A stretch of 64,000 bases of DNA from Chryseobacterium nakagawai (GCF_900637665.1 NZ_LR134386.1:186001-250000), one strand, 5' to 3'. Numbered from the stretch's first letter, positions 1 through 9,470 are shown. Program-made: numbers and translations. The notes: generated from the sequence alone by a model not told the origin.

Positions 1-132
1 CAAAATGAACCACTAACGGAGATCATTTATGATAAATATTTCTGGATGAAAGAAGTATTGAAATTAAATAAAGACAAAAGAACAGACTTAATTTATTTCA
101 CCAGATTTAGAAATGATGTAGCGGAACTATAG
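1..132 (+). CDS. C-terminal end of an unknown protein (5' truncated)
   Basis: The first 44 codons of the window are open in frame 1 and stop with TAG at 130-132. The peptide (…DLIYFTRFRNDVAEL) is charged with aromatic residues and looks like a real C-terminus. The gene begins before the window. The segment is too short to assign a family, and no function is proposed. It is followed by 170 bp containing the fabG promoter. Confidence 0.6.
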   Translation, partial: QNEPLTEIIYDKYFWMKEVLKLNKDKRTDLIYFTRFRNDVAEL

Positions 133-185
133 CAAAATCATATAAATTTAACAAAAAAGTTCAGTATTTTGATGTTTTCAATGTG

Positions 186-211
186 TTGAATAACAATTTA
201 TAATATCTTTG
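186..211 (+). promoter_or_regulatory. fabG promoter (TTG … TATCTTTG)
   Basis: TATCTTTG at 204-211 matches the Bacteroidota -7 consensus TAnnTTTG. A TTG lies at 186-188, but the spacing of 15 nt is shorter than usual. The leader to the fabG ATG is about 85 nt. Confidence 0.55.
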
Positions 212-302
212 CAAACCGTTTAATTCTGAAAAAGAATTACTGTACTAAGTGAGTCAGCTTTCACTAGCTGAATGAGTTATAAAAAAATAATCGTCAAGAG
301 AT

Positions 303-1046
303 ATGAAATTATTAGAAGGAAAGGTAGCACTAATTACCGGAGCTACAAGAGGAATCGGGAAGGGTATTGCTGAAATGTATGCTCAACAGGGAGCAAAAGT
401 AGCATTTACTTATGCCGGTTCTGTAGACAAAGCTAAAGAATTAGAAGCAGCTTTAAGTTCTGTAACCCAAATTAAAGGATATCAATCTGACGCATCAGAT
501 TATGATGCGGCTCAAAAGTTGGTAGAGGAAGTAATGGCAGAGTTTGGGCAGATTGATATTTTGGTAAACAACGCAGGGATTACAAAAGATAACTTATTAC
601 TGAGAATGTCTAAAGAAGATTGGGATCAGGTAATGAGAGTAAACCTAGATTCAGTTTTCAACCTTACAAAAGCGGTTATCAAGCCGATGATGAAAGCAAG
701 ATCTGGTTCTATCATTAATATGACTTCCGTAGTAGGAATTCAGGGACACGCTGGACAGGCTAACTATGCTGCTTCTAAAGCAGGAGTAATTGGATTTACC
801 AAATCTGTGGCATTAGAATTAGGATCAAGAAATATCAGATGCAATGCTATTGCTCCAGGATTCATTGAAACAGAAATGACCGCTATTTTGGATGAAAAAA
901 TAGTTCAGGAATGGAGAGATGGAATTCCTATGAAAAAAGGAGGACAGCCTTCTGATGTAGCCAATGCTTGTGTTTTCTTAGGAAGCGAAATGGCATCATA
1001 CATTACCGGGCAGACCCTAAATGTTGACGGAGGAATGTTAACTTAA
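303..1046 (+). CDS. fabG: 3-oxoacyl-[acyl-carrier-protein] reductase FabG
   Basis: NADPH-dependent reduction of 3-oxoacyl-ACP in fatty-acid elongation (type II FAS, cytosol). It is a classical short-chain dehydrogenase of 247 aa, the usual FabG length. Visible motifs are the cofactor loop TGATRGIG (12-19), NNAG (89-92), and the catalytic tetrad N114, S142, Y155 and K159 (YAASK). The C-terminus GQTLNVDGGM is typical of FabG. It is a single gene with its own promoter and a strong terminator behind it. Other SDR enzymes share the fold, but the overall pattern fits FabG best. Confidence 0.95.
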   Translation: MKLLEGKVALITGATRGIGKGIAEMYAQQGAKVAFTYAGSVDKAKELEAALSSVTQIKGYQSDASDYDAAQKLVEEVMAEFGQIDILVNNAGITKDNLLLRMSKEDWDQVMRVNLDSVFNLTKAVIKPMMKARSGSIINMTSVVGIQGHAGQANYAASKAGVIGFTKSVALELGSRNIRCNAIAPGFIETEMTAILDEKIVQEWRDGIPMKKGGQPSDVANACVFLGSEMASYITGQTLNVDGGMLT

Positions 1047-1067
1047 AATATAAAGCTTAAAATATAA

Positions 1068-1098
1068 AGGCTACACATTTTGTGTAGCCTATTTTTTT
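1068..1098 (+). terminator. rho-independent terminator after fabG
   Basis: A perfect 10-bp stem AGGCTACACA/TGTGTAGCCT with a TTT loop is followed by ATTTTTTT. It lies 22 bp after the fabG stop. Confidence 0.9.
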
Positions 1099-1167
1099 AT
1101 TTTCTCCTTTACACAAAATTATATTCAGGGTCTGGGTAATCTGAAAAATCAGCGAGAAAGTTATTTA

Positions 1168-2205
1168 TTAGTTAAAAACCTGATTTTCCTGTTCCTGAAC
1201 TCTTATAAAAGTGGTTCTTTTGGAAAGTTCCTTAAGCTTGGAAGCGCCTACATAGGTACAGGTAGAACGTACCCCTCCTAAAATATCCTTTACGGTTTCA
1301 GCAACTGGACCTTTATAAGCTACTTTTACAGTTTTTCCCTCTGAAGCACGGTATTCGGCAACACCACCTGAGTGTTTATCCATTGCTGTTTTTGAACTCA
1401 TTCCATAGAATGAACGGTATTTTTTACCATTTTCTTCAATCATATCACCACCACTTTCATCGTGACCGGCAAACATTCCGCCCAGCATCACAAAATCAGC
1501 ACCGCCGCCAAAAGCCTTGGCAACATCTCCTGGAACTTTACAGCCTCCGTCTGCAATAATATGGCCTCCTAAACCATGTGCAGCATCAGCGCATTCTATG
1601 ATAGCTGATAATTGAGGATATCCAACTCCAGTTTTTACACGGGTGGTACATACTGAACCAGGTCCAATTCCTACTTTAATGATATCTGCTCCAACTAAAA
1701 GAAGCTCCTCTACCATTTCACCGGTTACTACATTCCCGGCTATGATGATCTTATCAGGAAAATTAGCCCTTGCGGTCTTCACAAATTGAACGAAATGCTC
1801 AGAATAGCCATTGGCAACATCTATACATAGAAACTCAATTTTTGGATGCTTCTCAAGAATCAGTCTGATTTTCTCTTCATCTGCTTTCCCTGTTCCTGTA
1901 CTTAAAGCAATATACTGATGAATACTTTCAGGCTGGCTTTGCAGAAACTGACCCCATTCCTCTGGGGTGTAATGCTTATGTACTGCAGTGATGATTTTAT
2001 CTTTAGCCAGTTCTACAGCCATTTCGAAAGTTCCCACAGTGTCCATATTGGCCGCAATAATGGGAACTCCACTCCATTTCTTTTTAGTATGTTTAAAGAT
2101 AAATTCTCTTTCCAAATTTACTTCTGAACGGGATTTCAATGTGGAACGTTTAGGGCGGAACATTACATCCTTAAACCCTAATTTTATGTCATATTCTATA
2201 CGCAT
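1168..2205 (-). CDS. guaC: GMP reductase GuaC
   Basis: NADPH-dependent reductive deamination of GMP to IMP (purine salvage). The 345-aa length and sequence match the E. coli-type GuaC along the whole length: N-terminal [35 protein letters not shown], the catalytic-loop Cys186 in [20 protein letters not shown] and C-terminal [11 protein letters not shown]. There is no CBS insertion, unlike IMP dehydrogenase. It is divergently transcribed from the Lgt-like operon at 2267, and a TACCTTTA box (2233-2226, minus strand) about 20 nt before the ATG could be its promoter. Confidence 0.95.
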   Translation of the reverse strand: MRIEYDIKLGFKDVMFRPKRSTLKSRSEVNLEREFIFKHTKKKWSGVPIIAANMDTVGTFEMAVELAKDKIITAVHKHYTPEEWGQFLQSQPESIHQYIALSTGTGKADEEKIRLILEKHPKIEFLCIDVANGYSEHFVQFVKTARANFPDKIIIAGNVVTGEMVEELLLVGADIIKVGIGPGSVCTTRVKTGVGYPQLSAIIECADAAHGLGGHIIADGGCKVPGDVAKAFGGGADFVMLGGMFAGHDESGGDMIEENGKKYRSFYGMSSKTAMDKHSGGVAEYRASEGKTVKVAYKGPVAETVKDILGGVRSTCTYVGASKLKELSKRTTFIRVQEQENQVFN

Positions 2206-2225
2206 TTTGTAATTATTTGTCAGAA

Positions 2226-2233
2226 TAAAGGTA
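2226..2233 (-). promoter_or_regulatory. candidate guaC -7 box (TACCTTTA)
   Basis: The minus strand reads TACCTTTA, 7 of 8 matches to TAnnTTTG, ending 20 nt before the guaC ATG. Confidence 0.35.
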
Positions 2234-2253
2234 GTAAATAATCTGAAATGGAT

Positions 2254-2261
2254 TATTTTTG
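2254..2261 (+). promoter_or_regulatory. candidate -7 box of the Lgt-like operon (TATTTTTG)
   Basis: TATTTTTG is an exact TAnnTTTG match but ends only 5 nt before the ATG at 2267. Use of this box would give an almost leaderless mRNA. It may be fortuitous. Confidence 0.3.
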
Positions 2262-2266
2262 AAACA

Positions 2267-3019
2267 ATGGATTTTCCTGTAACATTTCATATTTTTGGTC
2301 AGACAATTCTTGCTCATCCTCTTTTTGAGGCAGTTGGAATGTTTCTGGGCATGCGATATTATTTTTACCTTAAAAGAAAATCAAAGGAGAAAATCCCATT
2401 CAATACTTCTTCTGCAGTTTTGATAGGGGCTACTGCTGGAGCATTATTAGGCTCCAAACTCATTGGAAATCTTGAAAATCCTTACATTGTCTTTGAAAAC
2501 TTCAGTTTTCAGAAGTTTTGGTCCAGTAATACGATTGTAGGAGGGCTTGCTTTTGGATTACTGGGGGTTGAATTGGCAAAAAAATTAGTTAATCACAAAG
2601 AAAGTACAGGAGATCTGATTGTTTTTCCTCTAATGCTGGCCATGATTATTGGAAGAATCGGCTGTTTTCTTACAGGAATTCATGAAGAAACGTATGGTAT
2701 CCCAACGGATTCTGTTTTTGGAATGCATTTGGGAGACCATTATCTCAGACATCCTGTTGCTTTATATGAGATAGGTTTCCTTATCAGCCTTTGGGTGGTT
2801 CTTAAATATATTCAGAAACGGAAAAAATATCAGTCCGGTTTTCTTTTTCAACTTTTTATGTTGAGTTATTTTACCTTTAGATTCTTACTGGATTTCATTA
2901 AACCGAGAGTTGAAATTGCAGGAAATATCGGGATAATCCAACTTGTATGTGTTTGTGTAATTATTTACTACATTTATAGTATTAAAAACTCCCAAGCCAC
3001 TTTAAAATATTCAAGATGA
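2267..3019 (+). CDS. Divergent prolipoprotein diacylglyceryl transferase (Lgt)-like membrane protein
   Basis: A 250-aa polytopic inner-membrane protein with the Lgt outline: several hydrophobic helices, a GR-G-F motif (G129-R130-I131-G132-C133-F134), HPVALYE (162-168, like Lgt HPTQLYE) and [11 protein letters not shown] (like the RF…E/D-F Lgt C-terminus). Lgt moves diacylglyceryl from phosphatidylglycerol to lipobox cysteines. Key Lgt positions are changed: the Asn of GRxGNF is Cys133, and the loop that carries His103 in E. coli (FHGG) reads IVGG. It is therefore probably not the housekeeping Lgt. It overlaps the next gene by ATGA and stands in one operon with a radical SAM enzyme. The substrate is unknown. 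Confidence 0.7.
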   Translation: MDFPVTFHIFGQTILAHPLFEAVGMFLGMRYYFYLKRKSKEKIPFNTSSAVLIGATAGALLGSKLIGNLENPYIVFENFSFQKFWSSNTIVGGLAFGLLGVELAKKLVNHKESTGDLIVFPLMLAMIIGRIGCFLTGIHEETYGIPTDSVFGMHLGDHYLRHPVALYEIGFLISLWVVLKYIQKRKKYQSGFLFQLFMLSYFTFRFLLDFIKPRVEIAGNIGIIQLVCVCVIIYYIYSIKNSQATLKYSR

Positions 3020-3243
3020 AACCTTTAACACTTTTAGAAGCAGGTGACCTGACGGGTCTGGTAGTCATGATCGTTGGTATGATGATTTTAGGGGCTTTGT
3101 TCTTTTCTATTATTGTTACTTTTATTGTGAAACTAATCTATGAAAGTAAAGATAGCAGAAAATTCAGCCGAAAACAGTTTATACAGACTTTTGTTATTTG
3201 TTTATTGGTTTGTGGTCTAATCAGCGGATATATCTGTGGGTAA
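3016..3243 (+). CDS. Small two-helix membrane protein
   Basis: 75 aa with two strongly hydrophobic stretches (about residues 13-43 and 58-74) joined by a basic stretch (KDSRKFSRKQF). The start overlaps the stop of the Lgt-like gene (ATGA), and the stop lies 17 bp before the radical SAM start, so the three genes are one transcript and probably translationally coupled. No family was recognised. It could be a membrane anchor or accessory subunit for either neighbour. Confidence 0.65.
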   Translation: MKPLTLLEAGDLTGLVVMIVGMMILGALFFSIIVTFIVKLIYESKDSRKFSRKQFIQTFVICLLVCGLISGYICG

Positions 3244-3260
3244 ACATTCAAAAATTAATT

Positions 3261-4664
3261 ATGCCAGTAAGAAACTATACCTACTATGATTATACAATCA
3301 GTCTTTGCCCGGAATGTCTGAAAAGGGTAGGAGCCAAGATTATTATTGAGGATGAAGCTGTTTTTATGACCAAAAGATGCCCTGATCATGGTTTTTTCAA
3401 AACAAAAATAGCTTCTGACGTTCACTATTACAAAAATATAAGGAACTATAATAAAGCTTCGGAAATGCCACTTCATTTCGGAACTGATGTAGAATACGGA
3501 TGCCCTTACGACTGTGGTCTTTGTGTAGATCACGAACAACATAGTTGTCTTTCTATAGTAGAAGTTACAGATCGTTGTAATCTGACCTGCCCAACCTGCT
3601 ATGCCATGTCTTCCCCACATTACGGAAGCCACAGAAGTCTGGAGGAAATTGAGGCGATGTTTGATCTTATTGTTAAAAATGAGGGAGAGCCGGATGTTGT
3701 TCAGATTAGTGGTGGAGAGCCTACTATCCATCCTGAATTTTTCAAAATTATGGATATTGCCAAATCAAAGCCTATTAAACATCTAATGTTGAATACTAAT
3801 GGGATAAGGATTGCGAATGATCCGGGATTTGCAGAAAAACTGGCAACTTATACTCCTGAATTTGAGGTTTATCTTCAGTTTGACTCTTTTAAACCGGAAG
3901 TTTTGGAAGATTTCAGAGGTAAAGATCTTACTTCTGTAAGGATGAAGGCTTTGGAAAAACTAAATGAGCTGAACCTTTCTACCACTCTGGTTATTGTTCT
4001 TCAAAAGGATAAGAATATTGATGAGATCGGAAAAATCATTGAATTTGCGTTGAAACAAAAATGTGTAAGGGGAATTACCTTCCAGCCAGTAGAAATTGCA
4101 GGAAGAAATAGAGATGATTCTGCCCACGAAAAAATCACTTTAACGGAAGTAAGGCAGGAGATTCTGAATCAGTTTCCACTTTTAAACTCTGATGATATTA
4201 TTCCCGTTCCATGTAATCCGGATGCTTTGGCGATGGGGTATATTTTAAAGCTTCAGGGAGAAATCATTCCTCTCACCCGATATATCAATCCCGCAGATCT
4301 TCTGAATAACGAATCAAGAAATACTATTGTTTACGAACAGGATGCAGGGCTACATATGCAGTTGTTGGATATCTTCAGTACTGGTATTTCTGTAGATAAA
4401 GTGAAACCTAAAGTTAACCAGTTACTCTGTTGTCTTCCAGAAGTATGTGCTCCGGATCTGGATTATGATAACCTTTTTAGAATTATTATAATGAACTTTA
4501 TGGATGCTCATGATTTTGATGTGAGAGCGGTAAAGAAATCCTGTGTTCATATAGTCAATAAAGACCTTAAACTCATCCCATTTGAAACTATGAATCTCTT
4601 CTACCGGGATAATAAAAAAAGCTATTTGGAAGAACTGAGAAAAGAAGACAAAGTATTATTTTAA
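3261..4664 (+). CDS. Radical SAM enzyme resembling tetraether/membrane-spanning lipid synthase (Tes-like)
   Basis: 467 aa from the ATG at 3261; upstream in-frame codons overlap the preceding gene and do not look coding. The radical SAM motif is C106-x3-C110-x2-C113 with GGEPT at 151-155. Extra Cys are arranged as N-terminal C16-x2-C19 and C40 (rubredoxin-like ribbon), then C81-x3-C85-x2-C88 and C96 (CPYDCGLC) directly before the SAM core, plus a C-terminal CC…C…C set. This layout matches the archaeal tetraether lipid synthase family (Tes, MJ0619 type), which carries several 4Fe-4S clusters and a rubredoxin-like metal site and joins lipid chains by C-C bonds. The operon with an Lgt homologue supports a lipid substrate; the precise reaction is inference. 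Other radical SAM methylase-like roles are possible. Confidence 0.75.
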   Translation: MPVRNYTYYDYTISLCPECLKRVGAKIIIEDEAVFMTKRCPDHGFFKTKIASDVHYYKNIRNYNKASEMPLHFGTDVEYGCPYDCGLCVDHEQHSCLSIVEVTDRCNLTCPTCYAMSSPHYGSHRSLEEIEAMFDLIVKNEGEPDVVQISGGEPTIHPEFFKIMDIAKSKPIKHLMLNTNGIRIANDPGFAEKLATYTPEFEVYLQFDSFKPEVLEDFRGKDLTSVRMKALEKLNELNLSTTLVIVLQKDKNIDEIGKIIEFALKQKCVRGITFQPVEIAGRNRDDSAHEKITLTEVRQEILNQFPLLNSDDIIPVPCNPDALAMGYILKLQGEIIPLTRYINPADLLNNESRNTIVYEQDAGLHMQLLDIFSTGISVDKVKPKVNQLLCCLPEVCAPDLDYDNLFRIIIMNFMDAHDFDVRAVKKSCVHIVNKDLKLIPFETMNLFYRDNKKSYLEELRKEDKVLF

Positions 4665-4790
4665 GCATAATCATCTTACCCATCTGAGAAAATCTGTGGT
4701 TAATAAGTTTATCACAAATGATACGGATGTTCACAGATGATGTATATAATTGATGGTAGCAACAAAAATCTATGTAATCTGCGAGAAAAT

Positions 4791-4821
4791 AAAAAAGCGG
4801 GAAATCTGATTTCACGCTTTT
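4791..4821 (-). terminator. terminator after surE (possibly bidirectional)
   Basis: Stem AAAAGCG/CGCTTTT, a G·A mismatch, then GAAATC/GATTTC around a one-base tip. On the minus strand the stem runs into TTTTTTATTTT. It lies 13 bp beyond the surE stop and also follows the convergent radical SAM gene. Confidence 0.8.
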
Positions 4822-4833
4822 CTATCTTTACAA

Positions 4834-5622
4834 TTATTTACTTTCCTTTGCGGTGTCAAAAACCATTACTTCTTCTAATGTTTTCATATAATCATAAGCA
4901 GTAAGGTCAAATTTCACGGGTACAATGGAAATATATCCGTTAGCTAAAGCTGTTTCATCAGCATCTTCAGAATCATCCATATTGTTGAAATAGCCTGTTA
5001 GCCAATAATATTTTTTTCCATGTGGATTTACTCTTTCGTCAAAGCTTTCTTCCCATTTAGCATGAGCCTGCTTGCAGACTTTTACTCCTTTTATTTCCGA
5101 TGCAGGAAGTTTCGGAATATTCACATTCAGAACAATTCCTTTCGGCATTGGATTTTCAAGAGTTCTTCTTACAATGTTCTGTATAAACTCTTTAGCCTGG
5201 CTAAAATCTGCTTCCCAACTGAAATCCAATAAAGAGAATCCTATCGCAGGAATTCCTTCCACTCCAGCTTCTACAGCAGCAGACATTGTCCCCGAATAGA
5301 TTACGTTAATGGATGAATTAGCACCATGATTAATCCCTGAAACTACAATATCAGGTCTTCTTTTCAGAATTTTATCAAGAGCCATTTTTACACAATCTAC
5401 CGGAGTTCCACTGCAGGAAAAATCTGTTTGTGGACCATCAAGGGTAACCTCTTCATAGCTTAGTGTAGAATTAATCGTAATAGCGTGACCTTTGCCACTT
5501 TGAGGAGAGTTTGGGGCTACCACAACTACGTCTCCGATTTCGTTCATAAAACTGATCAAATTTCTGATACCCGGAGCTGTAATTCCATCATCATTAGTAA
5601 CCAGAATAAGCGGTCTTTCCAT
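4834..5622 (-). CDS. surE: 5'/3'-nucleotidase SurE
   Basis: Metal-dependent survival protein that dephosphorylates nucleoside monophosphates. 262 aa, a typical length. N-terminal ILVTNDDGITAPG gives the metal ligands D11 and D12. S42 (PQSGKGHAIT) and N97 (VSGINHGAN) complete the SurE metal site, and the SGTMSAAVEAG stretch is characteristic. It is a single gene with a terminator behind it. The ATG at 5622 directly precedes the conserved Rossmann strand, so the start is secure. Confidence 0.95.
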   Translation of the reverse strand: MERPLILVTNDDGITAPGIRNLISFMNEIGDVVVVAPNSPQSGKGHAITINSTLSYEEVTLDGPQTDFSCSGTPVDCVKMALDKILKRRPDIVVSGINHGANSSINVIYSGTMSAAVEAGVEGIPAIGFSLLDFSWEADFSQAKEFIQNIVRRTLENPMPKGIVLNVNIPKLPASEIKGVKVCKQAHAKWEESFDERVNPHGKKYYWLTGYFNNMDDSEDADETALANGYISIVPVKFDLTAYDYMKTLEEVMVFDTAKESK

Positions 5623-5936
5623 ATATTATCTTAATTTTTTATACAAATGCAGTACAATCTGTTCATTTGAGAATCGAACAAAAAGAGTTTTTCAACACAT
5701 CAAATGTAGTTAAAAATAAGACGCAATAAAACAACAGGTTGATCATTCATTGATTTAATTTCAAGAATATACACCCTATATTTTGGTAAGGAAAGTACCC
5801 TAAATACAGCATTGAAGAAGCATTTAAATGGGTAAATTGTTTTGAGCTTTAACACAAGTTCTCCTCTTCTAAAGAAGAAGTACTATTGAAATTAGAAAAC
5901 ATAATAATAGTGTTTATTATTATTTATCTGGTATTA
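5623..5936. other. 314-bp intergenic region with a candidate surE promoter
   Basis: No reading frame was recognised. The minus strand carries TACATTTG at 5708-5701, a match to TAnnTTTG, with a TTG 23 nt further upstream. This could be the surE promoter with a leader of about 78 nt. A weak AATAATA/TATTATT dyad near 5900 may end the small gene at 5937. Confidence 0.4.
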
Positions 5937-6441
<505 letters not shown>

Positions 6442-8571
6442 ATGTGGAAAAATTTCAAACTGAATAAATTTTTACTACTTATTCCATTAACCAGTCTAAT
6501 GTTTTGCTTCAACTCGCCAAAGAACGATGATGAAAAGATGCAGACAATAATGGTGAGCGTAAAAAACACTCTTTCTTACCTGCATTATAGTCCGAAGCCT
6601 ATCAATGATGCCTACTCAAAGGATGTTTATAAGCATTATTTCGAATTGGTAGATCCTGCCAAAAGATACTTCGTGCAGTCTGATATGGATGAATTCAGCA
6701 AGCATGAAACAAAGCTTGATGATTATATCAACCAGGGAGATCTGAGTTTTTATAAACTTACGATCGACAGACTTTACCAAAGGGTAGACGAAATTGATAA
6801 AATTACTCAGGACATTTTCAGCAAGCCTATTAACCTTCAGGAAGATGAAACGCTTACTCTGGAGCCAAAGCTTAAAAAAATCCCTGCTAATAAGCAGGAG
6901 CAATATAATGAGTGGAAAAAATTTATCAAATACAACATTCTTCAGGAAGTTGAATCGATGAACAGTAAAGAAGAAGCTCAGAAAGAGAAAAAAGATTCTG
7001 TTCAAAAGTATAAATTAAACGATACCATTAAGCTTAAAGTTCTTACTCAGGATGAGAAGATTAAAAAAGCTACGGATGAAGTAAAAGATCTTGTAAAAGA
7101 AACCTTTACCCGATTCAAAAAGAGAAAGAAAATGGATTGGTTTACGGTGTATATGAATGCTTATACTGAAGTATTTGATCCACACACCAATTATTATTCT
7201 CCAAAAGATAAAGAGGATTTTGATACTCAGTTTACGGGTAAAGTAATCGGTATTGGAGCATTAATTCAAGAGAAAAAAGGAAATCTTTATCTTGGTGCTC
7301 TTACTATTGGTGCTCCTGCATGGAAATCCAAGCAGCTTTCTGAAGGGGATAAGATCCTTAAGGTAAAATCAAAACCAAAAGATGATGCTGTAAATGTGGT
7401 AGGAATGCTTTCTGATGAAGCGGTAAGATTAATCAGAGGAGAAAAAGGAACGCCTGTTACCTTAACCGTTCAGAAAAAAGACGGAACTATTAAAGATGTA
7501 ACTATGATTCGTGAAGAAGTTGCTATTGAAGATACTTTCGCAAGAAGTATTGTAGTAAATGCTCCGAATGGTAAGAAATATGGGTTTATCAACCTTCCAA
7601 GCTTTAACGCTGATTTTGAAAATTCAAAAGGAAGAAATGCTTCTGACGATATCAAAAACGAAATTGTTAAACTTAAAGCTCAGAATATTGAAGGAATCAT
7701 TCTTGACCTTAGAAACAACGGTGGAGGATCACTAACCGAAGTAGGGGATATTATGGGACTTTTCATGGATGCTGGACCTTACGTACAAGTGAAAGATGGA
7801 AATGGAAAAATACAGACTTTAAAGAACAAGTATGAGGCTCCCATCTGGACAGGTCCACTTGTTATTATGCAAAATGAGCTTTCAGCATCAGCTTCTGAGA
7901 TTCTTGCGGGCGTAATGCAGGACTATGGAAGAGCTATAGTGATTGGATCTCCACAGTCTTTCGGAAAAGGAACGGTTCAGACTTTTGTTGATCTGAACAG
8001 ATTCCTGAATACAGAAGATGATTTCGGATCTTTAAAACTGACAATTCAGAAGTTCTATAGAATTACAGGTGAGTCTACACAGAGAAAAGGAATTGTTTCG
8101 GATATTCAGATGAAAGATTTCTTTACCTACGCAGAAGTTGGAGAGCGTTATGACGATTTTGCCCTGGCTTGGGATAAAATTCCGGCTACAAAATTTGAGA
8201 AACTCAACTACTTTAATATCCAAGCTCTTGAAAAAGCAAGTTCAGATAGAATGGCCAAGAACAAGAATTACCAGCTTCTATTAGAATCAGCTCAATGGAG
8301 AGAAAAACTGGATAAGGAGGAAAACATTACTTTGAACATCAATAAATTCAATGAAGTGATGAAACACAGAAAATCTCAGATTGAAAAGTTCAAAGTACTG
8401 ACAAAATTTGAGAACGGATTGCAGTTTATTATGTATCCAAGTGAAGTTGAAAGAGAGAAGAAAGATGAAGCTTTCAAAAAGAAATCTGAAATGTGGATCA
8501 AGAATCTGAAAAAGGATCTTTACCTACAGGAAGCCATGAATATTGTATCAGACATGGGAGTAAAATCATAA
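6442..8571 (+). CDS. Carboxy-terminal processing protease (S41 family, tail-specific protease)
   Basis: 709 aa. The hydrophobic N-terminus (KFLLLIPLTSLMFCF) suggests export to the periplasm. The order is Prc-type N-terminal helical domain (about 30-230), PDZ domain (about 240-330, GIGALIQEKKGNLYLG…SEGDKILKV), S41 catalytic core, and a charged helical C-terminal region. The catalytic dyad is Ser483 (SASASE) and Lys509 (SFGKGT), matching Ser430/Lys455 of E. coli Prc. NNGGGSL forms the oxyanion region. Such proteases trim or degrade periplasmic proteins from their C-termini. It is monocistronic, with a strong terminator directly behind it. Confidence 0.92.
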   Translation: MWKNFKLNKFLLLIPLTSLMFCFNSPKNDDEKMQTIMVSVKNTLSYLHYSPKPINDAYSKDVYKHYFELVDPAKRYFVQSDMDEFSKHETKLDDYINQGDLSFYKLTIDRLYQRVDEIDKITQDIFSKPINLQEDETLTLEPKLKKIPANKQEQYNEWKKFIKYNILQEVESMNSKEEAQKEKKDSVQKYKLNDTIKLKVLTQDEKIKKATDEVKDLVKETFTRFKKRKKMDWFTVYMNAYTEVFDPHTNYYSPKDKEDFDTQFTGKVIGIGALIQEKKGNLYLGALTIGAPAWKSKQLSEGDKILKVKSKPKDDAVNVVGMLSDEAVRLIRGEKGTPVTLTVQKKDGTIKDVTMIREEVAIEDTFARSIVVNAPNGKKYGFINLPSFNADFENSKGRNASDDIKNEIVKLKAQNIEGIILDLRNNGGGSLTEVGDIMGLFMDAGPYVQVKDGNGKIQTLKNKYEAPIWTGPLVIMQNELSASASEILAGVMQDYGRAIVIGSPQSFGKGTVQTFVDLNRFLNTEDDFGSLKLTIQKFYRITGESTQRKGIVSDIQMKDFFTYAEVGERYDDFALAWDKIPATKFEKLNYFNIQALEKASSDRMAKNKNYQLLLESAQWREKLDKEENITLNINKFNEVMKHRKSQIEKFKVLTKFENGLQFIMYPSEVEREKKDEAFKKKSEMWIKNLKKDLYLQEAMNIVSDMGVKS

Positions 8572-8575
8572 ACAT

Positions 8576-8609
8576 AAAAAAACCGATAATGGAAATTATC
8601 GGTTTTTTT
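8576..8609. terminator. bidirectional terminator between S41 protease and sodC
   Basis: Stem CCGATAAT/ATTATCGG, loop GGAA, flanked by A7 on one side and T7 on the other. It serves both converging genes. Confidence 0.92.
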
Positions 8610-8626
8610 ATTGCATAAATAATAGA

Positions 8627-9130
8627 TTACTTAATTTCTACACATCCCACTCTTCCTCCTGCATTTCCGGTAGGCTGAGTATGGAAATCATCAGCTGCAG
8701 CGTGTACGATAAGACCCTTTCCGATGATGTTTTTAGATTCATCTGTACAGCCAAGACACCATTTATCAGTCTTGAAAGTTAAAACGGCAGTTCCGTTTTG
8801 ATCAGCTACTAAATTTCCTATATCTCCCATGTGGAAGTGCTCAGCACCCCATTTTCCGTGATCGTTCTTGGATGGGTTCCAATGTCCGCCTGTAGAGGTT
8901 CCGTCTGCTGCAGAGCAGTCACCTTTTTCATGAATGTGTACTGCGTGGATTCCAGGGGTAAGGTTGGTTACATTCAGTTTCATGATGACATCATTTCCCT
9001 GCTGGGTAAACTTTGCCGTTCCACCTGTTTGAGTTCCGCTTTTGGCATTTACGGCGTACGTTTTTGTAGTCCCGCATGAAGCAGCCAAAAATGCACATCC
9101 TGCCAATAATGCTAGTGTTTGTACTTTCAT
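8627..9130 (-). CDS. sodC: Cu/Zn superoxide dismutase lipoprotein SodC
   Basis: Detoxifies superoxide outside the cytoplasm. 167 aa with a lipoprotein signal (LAASC, lipidated Cys19). Metal ligands are visible: H65 and H67 (HAVHIH), bridging H83, H91, H100 and D103 of the zinc loop, and copper ligand H143 (IVHAAADDF). The C72-C163 pair would form the conserved disulphide. The electrostatic-loop region holds an additional CxxC (C125, C128). It is probably anchored to the outer membrane. It is monogenic and convergent with the S41 protease. Confidence 0.95.
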   Translation of the reverse strand: MKVQTLALLAGCAFLAASCGTTKTYAVNAKSGTQTGGTAKFTQQGNDVIMKLNVTNLTPGIHAVHIHEKGDCSAADGTSTGGHWNPSKNDHGKWGAEHFHMGDIGNLVADQNGTAVLTFKTDKWCLGCTDESKNIIGKGLIVHAAADDFHTQPTGNAGGRVGCVEIK

Positions 9131-9153
9131 TTTTAAATGATTTATAGTGATAT

Positions 9154-9408
9154 TTATGCTAAAATTAATAAAGATTTTCCAAAACGCTTTATGATTTCAG
9201 TCTTTTTTCTGAAACCATATTGAGTATTGCGCTTTAATAGCTCTTCTTTAGCCTCAGAATGTGTACGTTTATCATCCTTATAGTTCAGAGAGAGAAACGC
9301 ATTACAACCCTTCTTTTGATCTTCATTACTTACAACCAGAACAGCATATTTGAAGTTAAAACATAATAAAATATAGGGTTTATAAGGATTATGAAGCCTT
9401 ATTATTTA
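9154..9408 (-). pseudogene. Possible gene remnant: open frame without start codon
   Basis: Reading the minus strand from the stop at 9409-9411 gives about 84 codons, open to TAA at 9156-9154. The product is charged (SNEDQKKGCNAF, YKDDKRTHSEAKEELL), unlike translated AT-rich spacer. No ATG is in frame. A second short frame ending at the upstream stop suggests decay or a frameshift. No family was recognised, and it may simply be chance. Confidence 0.25.
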
Positions 9409-9443
9409 GCAAGAATAGACAACCGAAATATACTTAGGATCAA

Positions 9444-9451
9444 TATCTTTG
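9444..9451 (+). promoter_or_regulatory. -7 box of the AraC-type regulator (TATCTTTG)
   Basis: An exact TAnnTTTG match ending 19 nt before the TTG start at 9471. This spacing matches other genes in the window and supports the start choice. Confidence 0.5.
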
Positions 9452-9470
9452 TGATTCTACATTTTTTATT

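Larger units (their letters stand above)
9131..9470. other. 340-bp intergenic region between sodC and the AraC-type regulator
   Basis: It holds the regulator's -7 box near the right end and, on the minus strand, an 80-odd-codon open frame without an ATG (listed separately). Nothing else was recognised. Confidence 0.5.
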
